This document shows positions 28,908 to 38,568 of a stretch of 64,000 nucleotides of DNA, piece after piece. The stretch lies in NCBI GenBank assembly GCA_020845515.1, contig JADLFQ010000046.1, positions 1 to 64,000 on the forward strand. Reading direction: 5' to 3'. A program made the position numbers and the translations under genes. Positions within the stretch are counted from its first letter, which is position 1, and every line of letters begins with the position of its first letter. The notes beneath the pieces are model-generated. The model searched no databases. It was not told where the DNA came from and saw nothing but the letters and a program-made list of their open reading frames with translations. The DNA comes from Anaerolineaceae bacterium (lineage in GTDB: Bacteria > Chloroflexota > Anaerolineae > Anaerolineales > Anaerolineaceae).

Positions 28908-28939
28908 GGGTGCTCCCCGGTTTCTGACAAGGAGCACCC
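28908..28939 (+). promoter_or_regulatory. 9-bp hairpin between substrate-binding protein and ATPase genes
   Basis: GGGTGCTCC (28908-28916) / GGAGCACCC (28931-28939). Confidence 0.7.
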
Positions 28940-29287
28940 ACCCTGTATTTATAAAGTTTTCACAAAGATCTTTGAAAACACAGGCCTCCATTACTTGTAG
29001 CATCACCTTATGACCTTTAATTCAAAAAGCCCTGTACAGCGAACTGGATTAGAGCGCATTAGCTGATCAAAAACAGCGGCCGGCCGGATGGGAAATTCTA
29101 CGGGCCGCGAAACTTGAGCTTCCATTGGGCCGGGCGGTCTCTTGAAAAACCTGGGAGAGGACAGCCCCGTGCCCATTCGTGGAAGATGTGGTTGATTGAA
29201 CTTACAAGGAATGGATGGTATTTGCAGTATTTTATAGGACGACCCGGTTTGTACACCGCGAACCCGGGAATTTATACTTAAAATTGA

Positions 29288-30853
29288 TTGGGAGATGTTA
29301 TGACTGAACCCATCCTCCGATTGGAAAATGTTCGCAAGACTTTTCCAGGCGTGATTGCCAACGACCAGGTGTACCTGGATATCCGGGTTGGCGAAATTCA
29401 TGCCCTGTTGGGAGAGAACGGCGCCGGGAAGTCCACCCTGATGAACTGCCTTTATGGGGTGTACCGGCCTGACGGCGGCAAGATATTCTGGAAAGGAAAG
29501 GAAGTTGATATCTACCAGGCGCGCGATGCAATTGCCTTGGGGATTGGCATGGTGCACCAGCATTTTAAATTGGTTCCGCCGCTTACTGTTACGGAGAATG
29601 TTGTACTGGGATTGCCTTCCAAGCGCGAACCTTTTCTGGACGTAAAAACACTGGACAAAGAGATCGGCGAGATCGCCAAGAGATATGGATTTGACATTGA
29701 CCCGACGGCCCAAATCTGGCAGCTTCCGGTTGGCGTGCAGCAGCGGGTGGAGATACTGAAGGCACTTTACCGCAAGGCGGAGCTGCTGATCCTGGATGAG
29801 CCGACTGCGGTTTTGACCCCGCAGGAAGTGGAAGAGTTATTCTCGGTATTAAAAAACTTGACCAAGATGGGCCTGTCAATCATCTTTATCACCCACAAGC
29901 TGGAAGAGGTGATGGCGGTATGTGACCGGGTGACCGTCCTCAGGCTGGGGAAGGTAATTGACACAGTTAACACCAGCGACACCAGCACCCGCGAACTGGC
30001 AAAGATGATGGTAGGGCGCGAGGTGTTCATGACGGTGAACAAACCTGAGCTTGTTCCTGGTGAAGTGGTGCTGAAACTGAATGCAGTTTCGGCGTTGGAT
30101 AACCGGGGGTTGAAGGCTGTCAACGACATCAGTTTAGAAGTCCGGCGCAATGAGATTCTGGGGATTGCCGGGGTAGATGGAAACGGCCAAACCGAACTTG
30201 CCGAAGTGGTGACCGGGCTGCGCCCTGCAACGGGCGGGAAGGTTGAGATCCTGGGGAAGGAGGCGACCAACCGGTCGCCGCTGGAGATTATGGAAATGGG
30301 TGTTGCTTATATTCCTCCGGACCGCCAGCATACTGGACTGCTGATGGATTTTTCGATCACCGAGAATCTGATCGGAAAGAGTTATTACGAAGAGCCGATT
30401 TCCAAAAAGGGTGTTTTCCAGAAGGATGCGGTGAACACATTCACCGAAAAAGCAATCAAGGATTACGATGTGCGCACACCAGGACCGGAGCTGAAAGCCA
30501 AGAGCCTTTCGGGAGGAAACCAGCAAAAGGTGGTACTGGCACGTGAGCTGAGCTCAAATCCGGACCTATTGGTGGCAGCCCAGCCGGTACGCGGGCTGGA
30601 TGTGGGTGCTACGGAATATGTGCATGACCGCATGGTGGAAGCCCGCAGCAAGGGCGCCGCGATTCTGTTGATTTCCACTGAACTGGAAGAGATTTTATCG
30701 CTTTCAGACAGGATTGCAGTTATGTTTGAAGGTAAGATTATGGGGATTCTCCCGGGAAAGAATGCAGATATCCATGAGATTGGTGCGATGATGGCAGGTG
30801 TGCATCAGACGGAGAGCGGGACGGTTGTGAGGGAGGCTGAGAAGCCGCTATGA
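29288..30853 (+). CDS. ABC transporter ATP-binding protein with two ABC domains (BMP type)
   Basis: GENGAGKSTLMNCLYGVYRPDGG, LPVGVQQRVEILKALYRKAELLILDEPTAVLTP, LSGGNQQKVVLARELSSNPDLLVAAQPVRGLD. Confidence 0.95.
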   Translation: MGDVMTEPILRLENVRKTFPGVIANDQVYLDIRVGEIHALLGENGAGKSTLMNCLYGVYRPDGGKIFWKGKEVDIYQARDAIALGIGMVHQHFKLVPPLTVTENVVLGLPSKREPFLDVKTLDKEIGEIAKRYGFDIDPTAQIWQLPVGVQQRVEILKALYRKAELLILDEPTAVLTPQEVEELFSVLKNLTKMGLSIIFITHKLEEVMAVCDRVTVLRLGKVIDTVNTSDTSTRELAKMMVGREVFMTVNKPELVPGEVVLKLNAVSALDNRGLKAVNDISLEVRRNEILGIAGVDGNGQTELAEVVTGLRPATGGKVEILGKEATNRSPLEIMEMGVAYIPPDRQHTGLLMDFSITENLIGKSYYEEPISKKGVFQKDAVNTFTEKAIKDYDVRTPGPELKAKSLSGGNQQKVVLARELSSNPDLLVAAQPVRGLDVGATEYVHDRMVEARSKGAAILLISTELEEILSLSDRIAVMFEGKIMGILPGKNADIHEIGAMMAGVHQTESGTVVREAEKPL

Positions 30854-32139
30854 ACAAAGAATCGAAAATCAAAGAAATTTGGACCGCGTACCTCGATAAG
30901 AGCTTTAGTATTACCGTCCCGTTGGCGGCTATCTTGCTCGCTTTTCTGGTGAGTGGAATAATTATGCTTATTTGGGGAGCTAATCCCCTGGAGGCTTATG
31001 AGGCATTGTTTGCGGGGGCTTTTGGCAGCCCGAATGCCTTTGCCACCACCCTGGAACGAACAACACCGCTGATCTTCACCGGGCTGGCCGTGACGCTTGG
31101 TTACCGTTGTGGTTTCTTTAATGTCGGGGCAGAGGGGCAGCTTTATATGGGTGCGATTGCGGCAATCTGGGTCGGAATTATGCTGCCGAATCTTACAGGA
31201 TGGATTCTGATTCCGCTGGCTGCGCTTGCTTCGGCGTTTATGGGTGTGTTGTGGATATCAATTCCGGCTTTTTTGAAGGCAAAGCGGGGCATTAATGAGG
31301 TCTTGACCACCCTTTTGATGAACTATATTGCAATCCAGTATTTTGAGTGGGAGATCCGAGTAGATCATTTTAAGGAAGGTGTGCTGGATTATTACGGCAA
31401 CGTACCTGAATGGGGTTTTTTGAACTATTTTATCGGGCTGAAAGACCCAACCCAGCCTTACCCCAAGACACCACTGTTGACAGATAATACGTTTATGCCG
31501 TCATTGAAGAGACTGATGGAACTGCCCTTTGTGGAGAACCTCTTTGGGAACATGGTATGGTATCAGGAATTTGTAAAAGTCCCGGCAATCGGGCGTATGA
31601 CGCTGACACCGGTGCTGGGCTTGATTACAGCAGGGCTGCTGTTCTTTCTGCTTTTTCGCACGGTGACAGGTTACAAGGCCAGAGCAGTAGGGATCAATCC
31701 GGCGGCAGCAAAATTTATGGGCATCAATGTGCCGAATACATTGCTCACCACGGCATTGATCAGTGGTGCGCTTGGAGGTCTGGCTGGCGGGATGGAAGTG
31801 CTGGGAACGCAGCACCGGGTCATTCCGAACTTTCTGGTGAGTGCGGGGTTTGATGGCATTCCTGTGGCACTAATTGGCGGGCTGCATCCATTCGGGGCGC
31901 TGCTTAGTGCGGTTTTCTTTGGGGCGCTGCGGGCTGGATCAAACCGCATGCAGGTTGTCACCACCATCCCGGTTGCGGTGGTGTACATCATCCAGGCCCT
32001 GGCGATCCTGTTTGCGATTGCCGGTACAACGATAGACTTCCAGGCCATTCTGAAGAAGAACAGGCTTAAAAGAGCGGCAGCAAAAAAGGCGGCCCTCGAA
32101 GCTGCACATGCAGGAGAAGGGGAGGCGTCCCGTGTTTGA
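30850..32139 (+). CDS. ABC transporter permease (BMP type)
   Basis: Homologous to the 24982 permease (FTGLAVTLGYRCGFFNVGAEGQLYMGAIAAIWVG); start overlaps the ATPase stop. Confidence 0.92.
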   Translation: MNKESKIKEIWTAYLDKSFSITVPLAAILLAFLVSGIIMLIWGANPLEAYEALFAGAFGSPNAFATTLERTTPLIFTGLAVTLGYRCGFFNVGAEGQLYMGAIAAIWVGIMLPNLTGWILIPLAALASAFMGVLWISIPAFLKAKRGINEVLTTLLMNYIAIQYFEWEIRVDHFKEGVLDYYGNVPEWGFLNYFIGLKDPTQPYPKTPLLTDNTFMPSLKRLMELPFVENLFGNMVWYQEFVKVPAIGRMTLTPVLGLITAGLLFFLLFRTVTGYKARAVGINPAAAKFMGINVPNTLLTTALISGALGGLAGGMEVLGTQHRVIPNFLVSAGFDGIPVALIGGLHPFGALLSAVFFGALRAGSNRMQVVTTIPVAVVYIIQALAILFAIAGTTIDFQAILKKNRLKRAAAKKAALEAAHAGEGEASRV

Positions 32140-33088
32140 AGGTTTTAGCTCGATAATTTTGAACATAGATTTTTATGCCGCCATTGTGCGGATGAGTACA
32201 CCGCTGCTGCTGGGAGCTATAGGAAGCCTGATGGCTGAACGAGCTGGAATTGTGACCTTCAGTATGGAATCGATGATGTTGATGGGTACAGTAGGGGGGA
32301 TCATCGGCAGCGGGTTGATGAACAACGCCTGGGCCGGGGTTGGCCTGGCGATCATTTTCGGCGTTTTGATCGGCTTGATTTATGGAATCTGGGCGGTTTC
32401 GATCGGTTCTCATCAGATTGTGACGAGCGTTGGGCTTAACCTTGGATCTCTGGGAATTACGAGCATCCTTTACGCCTTGACCTTCATGAAGGGCGGAGAG
32501 GTTGTAGAGGAGATCATCAAGGTGCCAACCCTGCCGATTACCAAAATCCCTTTGCTGGGAGATATCCCATTTATCGGACCTGTTTTTTTCAACCATTATC
32601 CTCTGGTCTATGTTGGTTACCTGCTGGTGCCAATGGTGTGGTATATCCTGTACAAAACCACCTGGGGACTCAAGGTGCGCGCAGTTGGTGAGCATCCACA
32701 TGCTGCCGATACTGTGGGTATCAGTGTGATTAAGGTGCGCTATCAAACCTTGATCCTGTCCGGCGCGTTCAGCGGACTGGCTGGCGCGTTCCTTTCCATC
32801 TGTATGCTGGGTTCTTTCCAGGAAAATATGACAGCCGGACGCGGCTTTATCGCTTACACGGCGATCGTGTTTGGAAAGTGGCAGCCGATTGGGGTGGCGC
32901 TTGGCACTCTGCTGTTTGGCGCGGCGGACGCATTGCAATTGCGCATTCAAGCAATGAATGAGAATATTCCTTATCAGTTCCTGATCATGCTTCCGTATGT
33001 GGTTACGATGATTGCACTGATCTCGGTGGTGGGACGTGCCAGTTGGCCGGCTGCTTCCGGACTGCCCTTCAAGCGTGAGGAAGGGTAA
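32132..33088 (+). CDS. ABC transporter permease (BMP type)
   Basis: Homologous to the 26246 permease (RMSTPLLLGAIGSLMAERAGIVTFSMESMMLMG...RAVGEHPHAADTVGI). GTG 32132 preferred over track start 32108. Confidence 0.9.
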   Translation: MFEGFSSIILNIDFYAAIVRMSTPLLLGAIGSLMAERAGIVTFSMESMMLMGTVGGIIGSGLMNNAWAGVGLAIIFGVLIGLIYGIWAVSIGSHQIVTSVGLNLGSLGITSILYALTFMKGGEVVEEIIKVPTLPITKIPLLGDIPFIGPVFFNHYPLVYVGYLLVPMVWYILYKTTWGLKVRAVGEHPHAADTVGISVIKVRYQTLILSGAFSGLAGAFLSICMLGSFQENMTAGRGFIAYTAIVFGKWQPIGVALGTLLFGAADALQLRIQAMNENIPYQFLIMLPYVVTMIALISVVGRASWPAASGLPFKREEG

Positions 33089-33106
33089 CCTGCCGTTACC
33101 CTTCCT
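33078..33106 (+). terminator. Terminator-like hairpin overlapping the permease stop codon
   Basis: 12-bp perfect stem AGGAAGGGTAAC (33078-33089) / GTTACCCTTCCT (33095-33106); stop TAA lies inside the stem; no clear U-tract. Confidence 0.6.
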
Positions 33107-33135
33107 GAAACGATGATGATCAGTTAACAGGTTCA

Positions 33136-33178
33136 GGCGGTTCTTTCGGACACAAAACTGCGCCGCGAAAGAGCCGCC
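33136..33178 (+). terminator. Second hairpin in the transporter/aldo-keto reductase intergenic region
   Basis: GGCGGTTCTTTCG (33136-33148) / CGAAAGAGCCGCC (33166-33178), one T-G wobble. Confidence 0.5.
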
Positions 33179-33290
33179 GCCGAAACCATTTTTGAATTCT
33201 TAAAAGTTAACTCCACCTGTGGGTGACGATTCGCCGGCAGCTCTTTCGGGTTGTTGGCGTTTTAAATAATACGTTCTAAAGGAGTGTTTT

Positions 33291-34310
33291 ATGGAATACA
33301 GACGGCTCGGCAATGGAATTTTGAAAGTCAGTGAGCTCTCGTTTGGGGCGTGGGAAACGATTGGCCGCGTAGATTTTGAAACCTCGCGCGAATTGATGCT
33401 GACGGCCTATGAAGCCGGGGTCAACCATTTTGACAATGCCGATGAGTACAGCGGGAAGGGCAACGCTGAACAGGCGATGGGTAAGATCATCAAGGAAATG
33501 AAGCGCAGTGATATTATCCTCTCCAGTAAAGTCTTTTGGGATGTCGGCCCCGGCCCCAATGACCGGGGACTTTCGCGCAAGCATATCGTCGAGACGGTCA
33601 ACACTTCCCTAAAAAATATGGATGTGGAGTATATTGATTTTTATTACTGTCATCGTTACGAGGCTGCTGTGATCGGACAGACCGACCCGAACCTGGAGGA
33701 GGTTGTGCGTGCCATGGATGACATGATTCACCAGGGTAAAATCCTATATTGGGGCACGAGCTGCTGGAATGCCTTCCAGCTTATGCAAGGTTACGCCACG
33801 GCAGAACGTTTCAATGCTTACAAACCCTCCATGGAACAACCGCAGTATAATATGTTTGTTCGTGAAGCAGTGGAGAAAGACCTGGTGTATGCGGCGCGCA
33901 AGCTGGGGTTTGGTATCATCACCTGGAGCCCCTTGTATAATGGTATCTTGACCGGCAAATATAATAACGGCATTCCTGGCGACAGCCGCCTGGCAGACCC
34001 TGCCTTTGCCTGGCTTCAATTTGACAGAGAAATCACGCCGGAACGCATCGAAAAGGTCAAAAAATTAACCACGCTAGCGCAAGACCTGGGCGGCAGCATG
34101 CCGCAACTTGCCATTGCCTGGCTGCTGCGCCTGCCCGAAGTAAGCAGCGTTATCCTGGGTGCGAACAAGGTGGCACAACTCCAAGAGAACCTCAAAGCGG
34201 TAGAACTGAGAAAGAAATTGACGCCCGATGTGCTGGCGCGTATTGAAGAAATTTTGGATAACAATCCATGTCCGCCGCTGTTTGCACCGGACAAACCCTC
34301 TTTTGATTAA
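33291..34310 (+). CDS. Aldo/keto reductase (Kv-beta/YghZ-like)
   Basis: MEYRRLGNGILKVSELSFGAWETIG, ANHFDNADEYSGKGNAEQAMGKII-type motif, SVILGANKVAQLQENL. Confidence 0.93.
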   Translation: MEYRRLGNGILKVSELSFGAWETIGRVDFETSRELMLTAYEAGVNHFDNADEYSGKGNAEQAMGKIIKEMKRSDIILSSKVFWDVGPGPNDRGLSRKHIVETVNTSLKNMDVEYIDFYYCHRYEAAVIGQTDPNLEEVVRAMDDMIHQGKILYWGTSCWNAFQLMQGYATAERFNAYKPSMEQPQYNMFVREAVEKDLVYAARKLGFGIITWSPLYNGILTGKYNNGIPGDSRLADPAFAWLQFDREITPERIEKVKKLTTLAQDLGGSMPQLAIAWLLRLPEVSSVILGANKVAQLQENLKAVELRKKLTPDVLARIEEILDNNPCPPLFAPDKPSFD

Positions 34311-34361
34311 TCTCTTGCCTTATAGGCGGAGAAACCTTTTACAGGTACAGGAGTAAGAAAT

Positions 34362-35834
34362 ATGCCTATTTTTTCCCCAAAACCTTTTCAGAAGCCTTAT
34401 TTGCCGGTTGAACAAGACCGTGCCTGGTCAGTGCGGACGTTTACTGCGCTGGAGCGTTCCAGCAAGGAGGTACTCTTTGGGTGCCGGATGTGTGGCAACT
34501 GCATTCTTCAGGAGACGGCTTTTATCTGCCCGATGACCTGCGCCAAGGGATTGCGCAATGGCTTTTGTGGAGAGGCTGCCGAAGGACGCTGTGTCGTAGA
34601 CTCTTCACGAACCTGCACCTGGCTGGAAATTTATCATCGAGCCGAAAGCATGGGGCGGATGGATAAGTTAATGGAGATCAATGCACCGGTTGACGGGGGA
34701 CAAGCCGGGCATTCCGCCTGGCTGCCTCTGATGAAGTTATGGTCTGAACGCGGGAAGCCAAATTTATTAGACCTGGTGAGGAGTCCTCGAAAATTTAAGA
34801 AGGAATTGGATGAACTGTTTTTTGATTTCCGGCAGCCTGCCTGGTGGAATGGGGATTCTGTGTTCCACCCGCCTGCGTATCAGGAGCCGGTCTCGCGCCT
34901 GGAAGCGGCGCTTCGCAGCCAACCTTTTGTCCTGACAACGGATATCACACAGCCGTCGGGCTGTACGCCCGAGGAAATTGTGGAAAAATGCCGTCTCCTA
35001 GAACCGTACGTTGTCAGCTTTAATATTGATGATAATCCCTATGCGGTCAGCCGGGCGAGTTCAGTGGCCAGTTGTAAAGTATGTATTGATCATGGGTATG
35101 AGCCTGTGCTGCAAATGACGGTGCGGGACCGCAGCCGCAATGCAATCCTCTCGGATGTTCTGGGCGCCTCTATGTTAGGTATACGAAACGTGCTTTGCCT
35201 TGGCGGTGACTATCACAACAAAGAGCTCAAGACCTACCCGGTCCAACCGATTCAATATGATGTTGACCCGGCTCAGATGTTGTGGATGCTGCGGCGGATG
35301 CGGGATGAGGGGAAACTCCCGAACGGCCGTGAAATTGAGGATAGGCCGCAGTATTTCCTTGGGGCGGCAGGGTCGAATCTCACACTCCCGCCACACTACA
35401 GCGCTATGAAGCTGGAGAAAAAAATCAATGCCGGGGCGCAGTTCATTCAGACACAATTAATCTTTGATGTTAAGATATTTGAAGGATGGTTGGGAGCTGC
35501 AGAAAAGCGCTCCCTATTGGATAAAGCTGCAATTTTAGCAGGCATCTACCCGCTGCGCACCGCAGAAGAAGCACATCTTCTGGCTGTAGAGCCGGGAATC
35601 AGCATCCCGAAGGAAATCATCAAGCGTATGGATGCCGCCGCAGAGAAAGACCGGCTCCAAGGGACAGACTCAACCTCCCAAGAATTTCAAGAGGCGGAAA
35701 GCCGGGAAATAACGCGGGAATTAATGCAGCAGATACGGCAGCTACCGGGAATCCGAGGTATCCACCTGATGACCGGTGGGCGGGGAGAGATTATCCCTGG
35801 ATTGCTTGAAAACATGGAATGGCCGGCTTCCTGA
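34362..35834 (+). CDS. Fused MetV-like zinc-binding (MTHFR C-terminal family) domain plus MetF-like methylenetetrahydrofolate reductase domain
   Basis: N-terminal Cys-rich VLFGCRMCGNCILQETAFICPMTCAKGLRNGFCGEAAEGRCVVDSSRTCTWLEIY followed by a MetF-like barrel (VLTTDITQPSGCTPEEIVEKCRLLEPYVVSFNIDDNP...LQMTVRDRSRNAILSDVLGASMLGIRNVLCLGGD). Confidence 0.82.
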   Translation: MPIFSPKPFQKPYLPVEQDRAWSVRTFTALERSSKEVLFGCRMCGNCILQETAFICPMTCAKGLRNGFCGEAAEGRCVVDSSRTCTWLEIYHRAESMGRMDKLMEINAPVDGGQAGHSAWLPLMKLWSERGKPNLLDLVRSPRKFKKELDELFFDFRQPAWWNGDSVFHPPAYQEPVSRLEAALRSQPFVLTTDITQPSGCTPEEIVEKCRLLEPYVVSFNIDDNPYAVSRASSVASCKVCIDHGYEPVLQMTVRDRSRNAILSDVLGASMLGIRNVLCLGGDYHNKELKTYPVQPIQYDVDPAQMLWMLRRMRDEGKLPNGREIEDRPQYFLGAAGSNLTLPPHYSAMKLEKKINAGAQFIQTQLIFDVKIFEGWLGAAEKRSLLDKAAILAGIYPLRTAEEAHLLAVEPGISIPKEIIKRMDAAAEKDRLQGTDSTSQEFQEAESREITRELMQQIRQLPGIRGIHLMTGGRGEIIPGLLENMEWPAS

Positions 35835-35835
35835 A

Positions 35836-36981
35836 ATGCCGGATATTCTGATCATTGGCGGTGGTTTTGCGGGGCTTGCGCTGGCTTATTACCTGTCCAA
35901 GGACGGCGCCAGTGTCACCCTTTTGGAGGGGGGCTCGCTGGGCGGCGGTGCATCCGCTGCCCCAGCCGGGCGGGCACAGATTATTGACAGTGAGACGGAA
36001 GAATATCTCGATTTGGTCATACGCGGCGTGGCGCGGCTGGAAACACTGGGCGAAGAGTTAGGTGTTGACCTGGAATGGACACTGCCCGGACATTTGACGT
36101 TGATTTCCAACGACGAGGAATGGCGCCATTTTGAGAGTCTGGTGAGGCGCTTGCAGCGACATGCTGTTCCGGCGGAGATGCTGGACATTCAGTCTTTGAG
36201 AGCGGCGGAACCTTACCTGCAAGCAGAGGGCTTTCTGGGCGCGGCGTACTCTCATGAAGGGCACCTTAACCCGTTTAAGTTTACTGCGGGATATGCACAA
36301 GCCGCCCGGCGCGCGGGCGCGGAAATTATTCACCATGCACGCGTAATTGGATTTGAGCAGTGCGATGGGCTGATTACAGCCGTTCTGACCGAAAAGGAAC
36401 GTTTTTCCGGGCGGGTGGTCTTGATGGCAGCCGGCCCCTGGATGGGAGAACTGGCTGAGATGGCGGGCACCTCTTTTCCGATGAAATCCACACACGCGGA
36501 GGCCATTGTTAGTGAAAAGCTGCCGCGTTTGCTGCACCATCATATTGGAATGACGGGCTTCTACAAGGTTGTGCACGGTGCTGAGCGCTCAGTGACATTG
36601 GGGATTGCCCAGCACCCCAACGGGACGTTGTTTGTTTCAAATGCGGTTCAAAAGATGGAAACACTGGACCTCACCAGTACATATTGGGGCATGCCGGCTC
36701 TGTGCCGTGCTGTGCGGACGTACTTTCCGCGCCTGGCGGGAGCACGGATTATGCGCACCTGGGCGGCTCCAAGCCCTTTTACCCCGGACTACTTGCCGGC
36801 AATTGGATGGATGCCGGGTTTTGATAACCTGTATGTTGCCGCGGGTTTTCACCTCGCGATCCCTACTATTCCGCTTTTGGCGGAGGAAGCAGCGAAGTCA
36901 ATTTTGGAGTTTGAAGAACGACCCATGCTGGCGCCCTACAACCCAGGACGGTTTTACCCCGCAGAGCTCCCGGAGGGGTGA
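35836..36981 (+). CDS. DAO-family FAD-dependent oxidoreductase (sarcosine/glycine oxidase-like)
   Basis: ILIIGGGFAGLALAYYLSKDGASVTLLEGGSLGGGASAAPAGRAQI dinucleotide-binding motif and C-terminal DYLPAIGWMPGFDNLYVAAGFH. Start 35836 lies just after the upstream stop; track start 35776 overlaps. Confidence 0.88.
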   Translation: MPDILIIGGGFAGLALAYYLSKDGASVTLLEGGSLGGGASAAPAGRAQIIDSETEEYLDLVIRGVARLETLGEELGVDLEWTLPGHLTLISNDEEWRHFESLVRRLQRHAVPAEMLDIQSLRAAEPYLQAEGFLGAAYSHEGHLNPFKFTAGYAQAARRAGAEIIHHARVIGFEQCDGLITAVLTEKERFSGRVVLMAAGPWMGELAEMAGTSFPMKSTHAEAIVSEKLPRLLHHHIGMTGFYKVVHGAERSVTLGIAQHPNGTLFVSNAVQKMETLDLTSTYWGMPALCRAVRTYFPRLAGARIMRTWAAPSPFTPDYLPAIGWMPGFDNLYVAAGFHLAIPTIPLLAEEAAKSILEFEERPMLAPYNPGRFYPAELPEG

Positions 36982-37126
36982 GAGCAACCGGTTTGTTTTT
37001 CGTGACAGCGGCCCGGTTATTGTGGGGTAAGTTTATTCTTAAGAGAAATTAGTACAGCTGGCCTGTACCGGAAAATTTTTGCATACCGGGAAGCAGATAC
37101 AGTTATCTAATTTAGGAGAAAGTCGT

Positions 37127-38566
37127 ATGGCTGAGAAACATAGATCGTTACGCGAGTCCATTCTGTATAACGACCTGGTCGCCATCCTGGGCGTGGAAAA
37201 CGTTTCCAGGGACGAAGTCGAACGTCAGGCCTATATAGGGGATGTTTCCTTCCTCGGAATGGTAATGCCCCGACATAATATGGAGGTGGACCGGCCGGAT
37301 TTCATTGTTTGGCCGACCAGTACAGAGCAAGTTTCTGAAGTGCTCAAGGCGGCGAATACTCATAAAATCCCTGTTACACCCTACTGTGGGGGCGCCGGTG
37401 TGCAGGGGGCGGCTGTTCCGATGTTTGGGGGTATTGTCATGGATGTCAAGAAGATGGACAAAATTCTTGAGATTGACGAGACCAACCTGATGGTCACCTG
37501 CCAGACTGGCCTGATCGGGCAGGCACTGGAATGGGCATTGAACGCCAAGGGATATACCTACGCACATATTCCGCAATCCACCTATTGTTCAGGAATTGGT
37601 GGTTTCCTGGCGGGACATTCTGCCGGTGTTCTTTCCACCAAGTATGGCAAAATTGCCAGTATGGTGCTGGGGATGGAAGTGGTTTTACCGGACGGGCGGG
37701 TGATGCGCACGCGTGCAGTACCACAATCGGCGGCAGGCCCCAATCTCAACCATCTGTTCATCGGTTCGGAAGGTACGCTGGGTGTGATTACAGAAGCCAC
37801 AATGATCATCCATCCACTGCCCGAACTGCGCGAGTTTCGCAGTTTTTTATACCCCAACTTACATTCTGCTTTTGAAGCGGCACGCAAGATTATGCGGCGG
37901 GGTTTGCTGCCCGGCACATTGCGCATATCCGATGAAGAGGAGAGCAAAGAGCTGTACAAACAGGAAGGGGCTTTTATGACGATCTCTTATGATGGGTTTG
38001 AAGAGCTGGTTAAACTGCAACACCGCGAGACAATGAAGATTGCGCTGGAAGAAAACGCGGTAGATATCGGCTCTGCGCCTGGAGATCGTTGGTGGAATCG
38101 CCGGTTCTCCTCGGTTTACCCCAAAGATAACGGCAACCCGCTGGATATGGGGCGGCATACATTGAACGTCGGCAATGTGATTGAATCGGCTGGGTCGTTT
38201 ACTTATCTGGAAGCAGCTCACCGCGAGCTGCGCCGGACACTCTTGAAAATACCAGGCCAGACTTTCATGGCGCATTTTTCTCATTGGTACAAAACCGGCG
38301 GGATGATGTATCCGTACTGTGTCAATTCCGGCGCGGCCAGCGAAGAGGAAATGGTTGACCGCTATTTCCGTATGCATCGGGCGGCTGTTGAGGTGATTCA
38401 CCGGCTGGGTGGGACGATGACCCATCATCACGGCGTGGGCTTGTCGTTGCGCGGCTTTATGCGTGAGGAATTTGGAGAGTCGTTTGAAATGCTGCAAAGC
38501 ATTAAACGCACACTCGACCCGAATAACATTATGAACCCAGGCAAGCTGGGTTTTGATTGGAGATAG
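37127..38566 (+). CDS. FAD-linked oxidase (GlcD/D-lactate dehydrogenase-like)
   Basis: FIVWPTSTEQVSEVLKAANTHKIPVTPYCGGAGVQGAAVPMFGGIVMD FAD_binding_4 motif; GTMTHHHGVGLSLRGFM...LDPNNIMNPGKLGF. Confidence 0.92.
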   Translation: MAEKHRSLRESILYNDLVAILGVENVSRDEVERQAYIGDVSFLGMVMPRHNMEVDRPDFIVWPTSTEQVSEVLKAANTHKIPVTPYCGGAGVQGAAVPMFGGIVMDVKKMDKILEIDETNLMVTCQTGLIGQALEWALNAKGYTYAHIPQSTYCSGIGGFLAGHSAGVLSTKYGKIASMVLGMEVVLPDGRVMRTRAVPQSAAGPNLNHLFIGSEGTLGVITEATMIIHPLPELREFRSFLYPNLHSAFEAARKIMRRGLLPGTLRISDEEESKELYKQEGAFMTISYDGFEELVKLQHRETMKIALEENAVDIGSAPGDRWWNRRFSSVYPKDNGNPLDMGRHTLNVGNVIESAGSFTYLEAAHRELRRTLLKIPGQTFMAHFSHWYKTGGMMYPYCVNSGAASEEEMVDRYFRMHRAAVEVIHRLGGTMTHHHGVGLSLRGFMREEFGESFEMLQSIKRTLDPNNIMNPGKLGFDWR

Positions 38567-38568
38567 AC

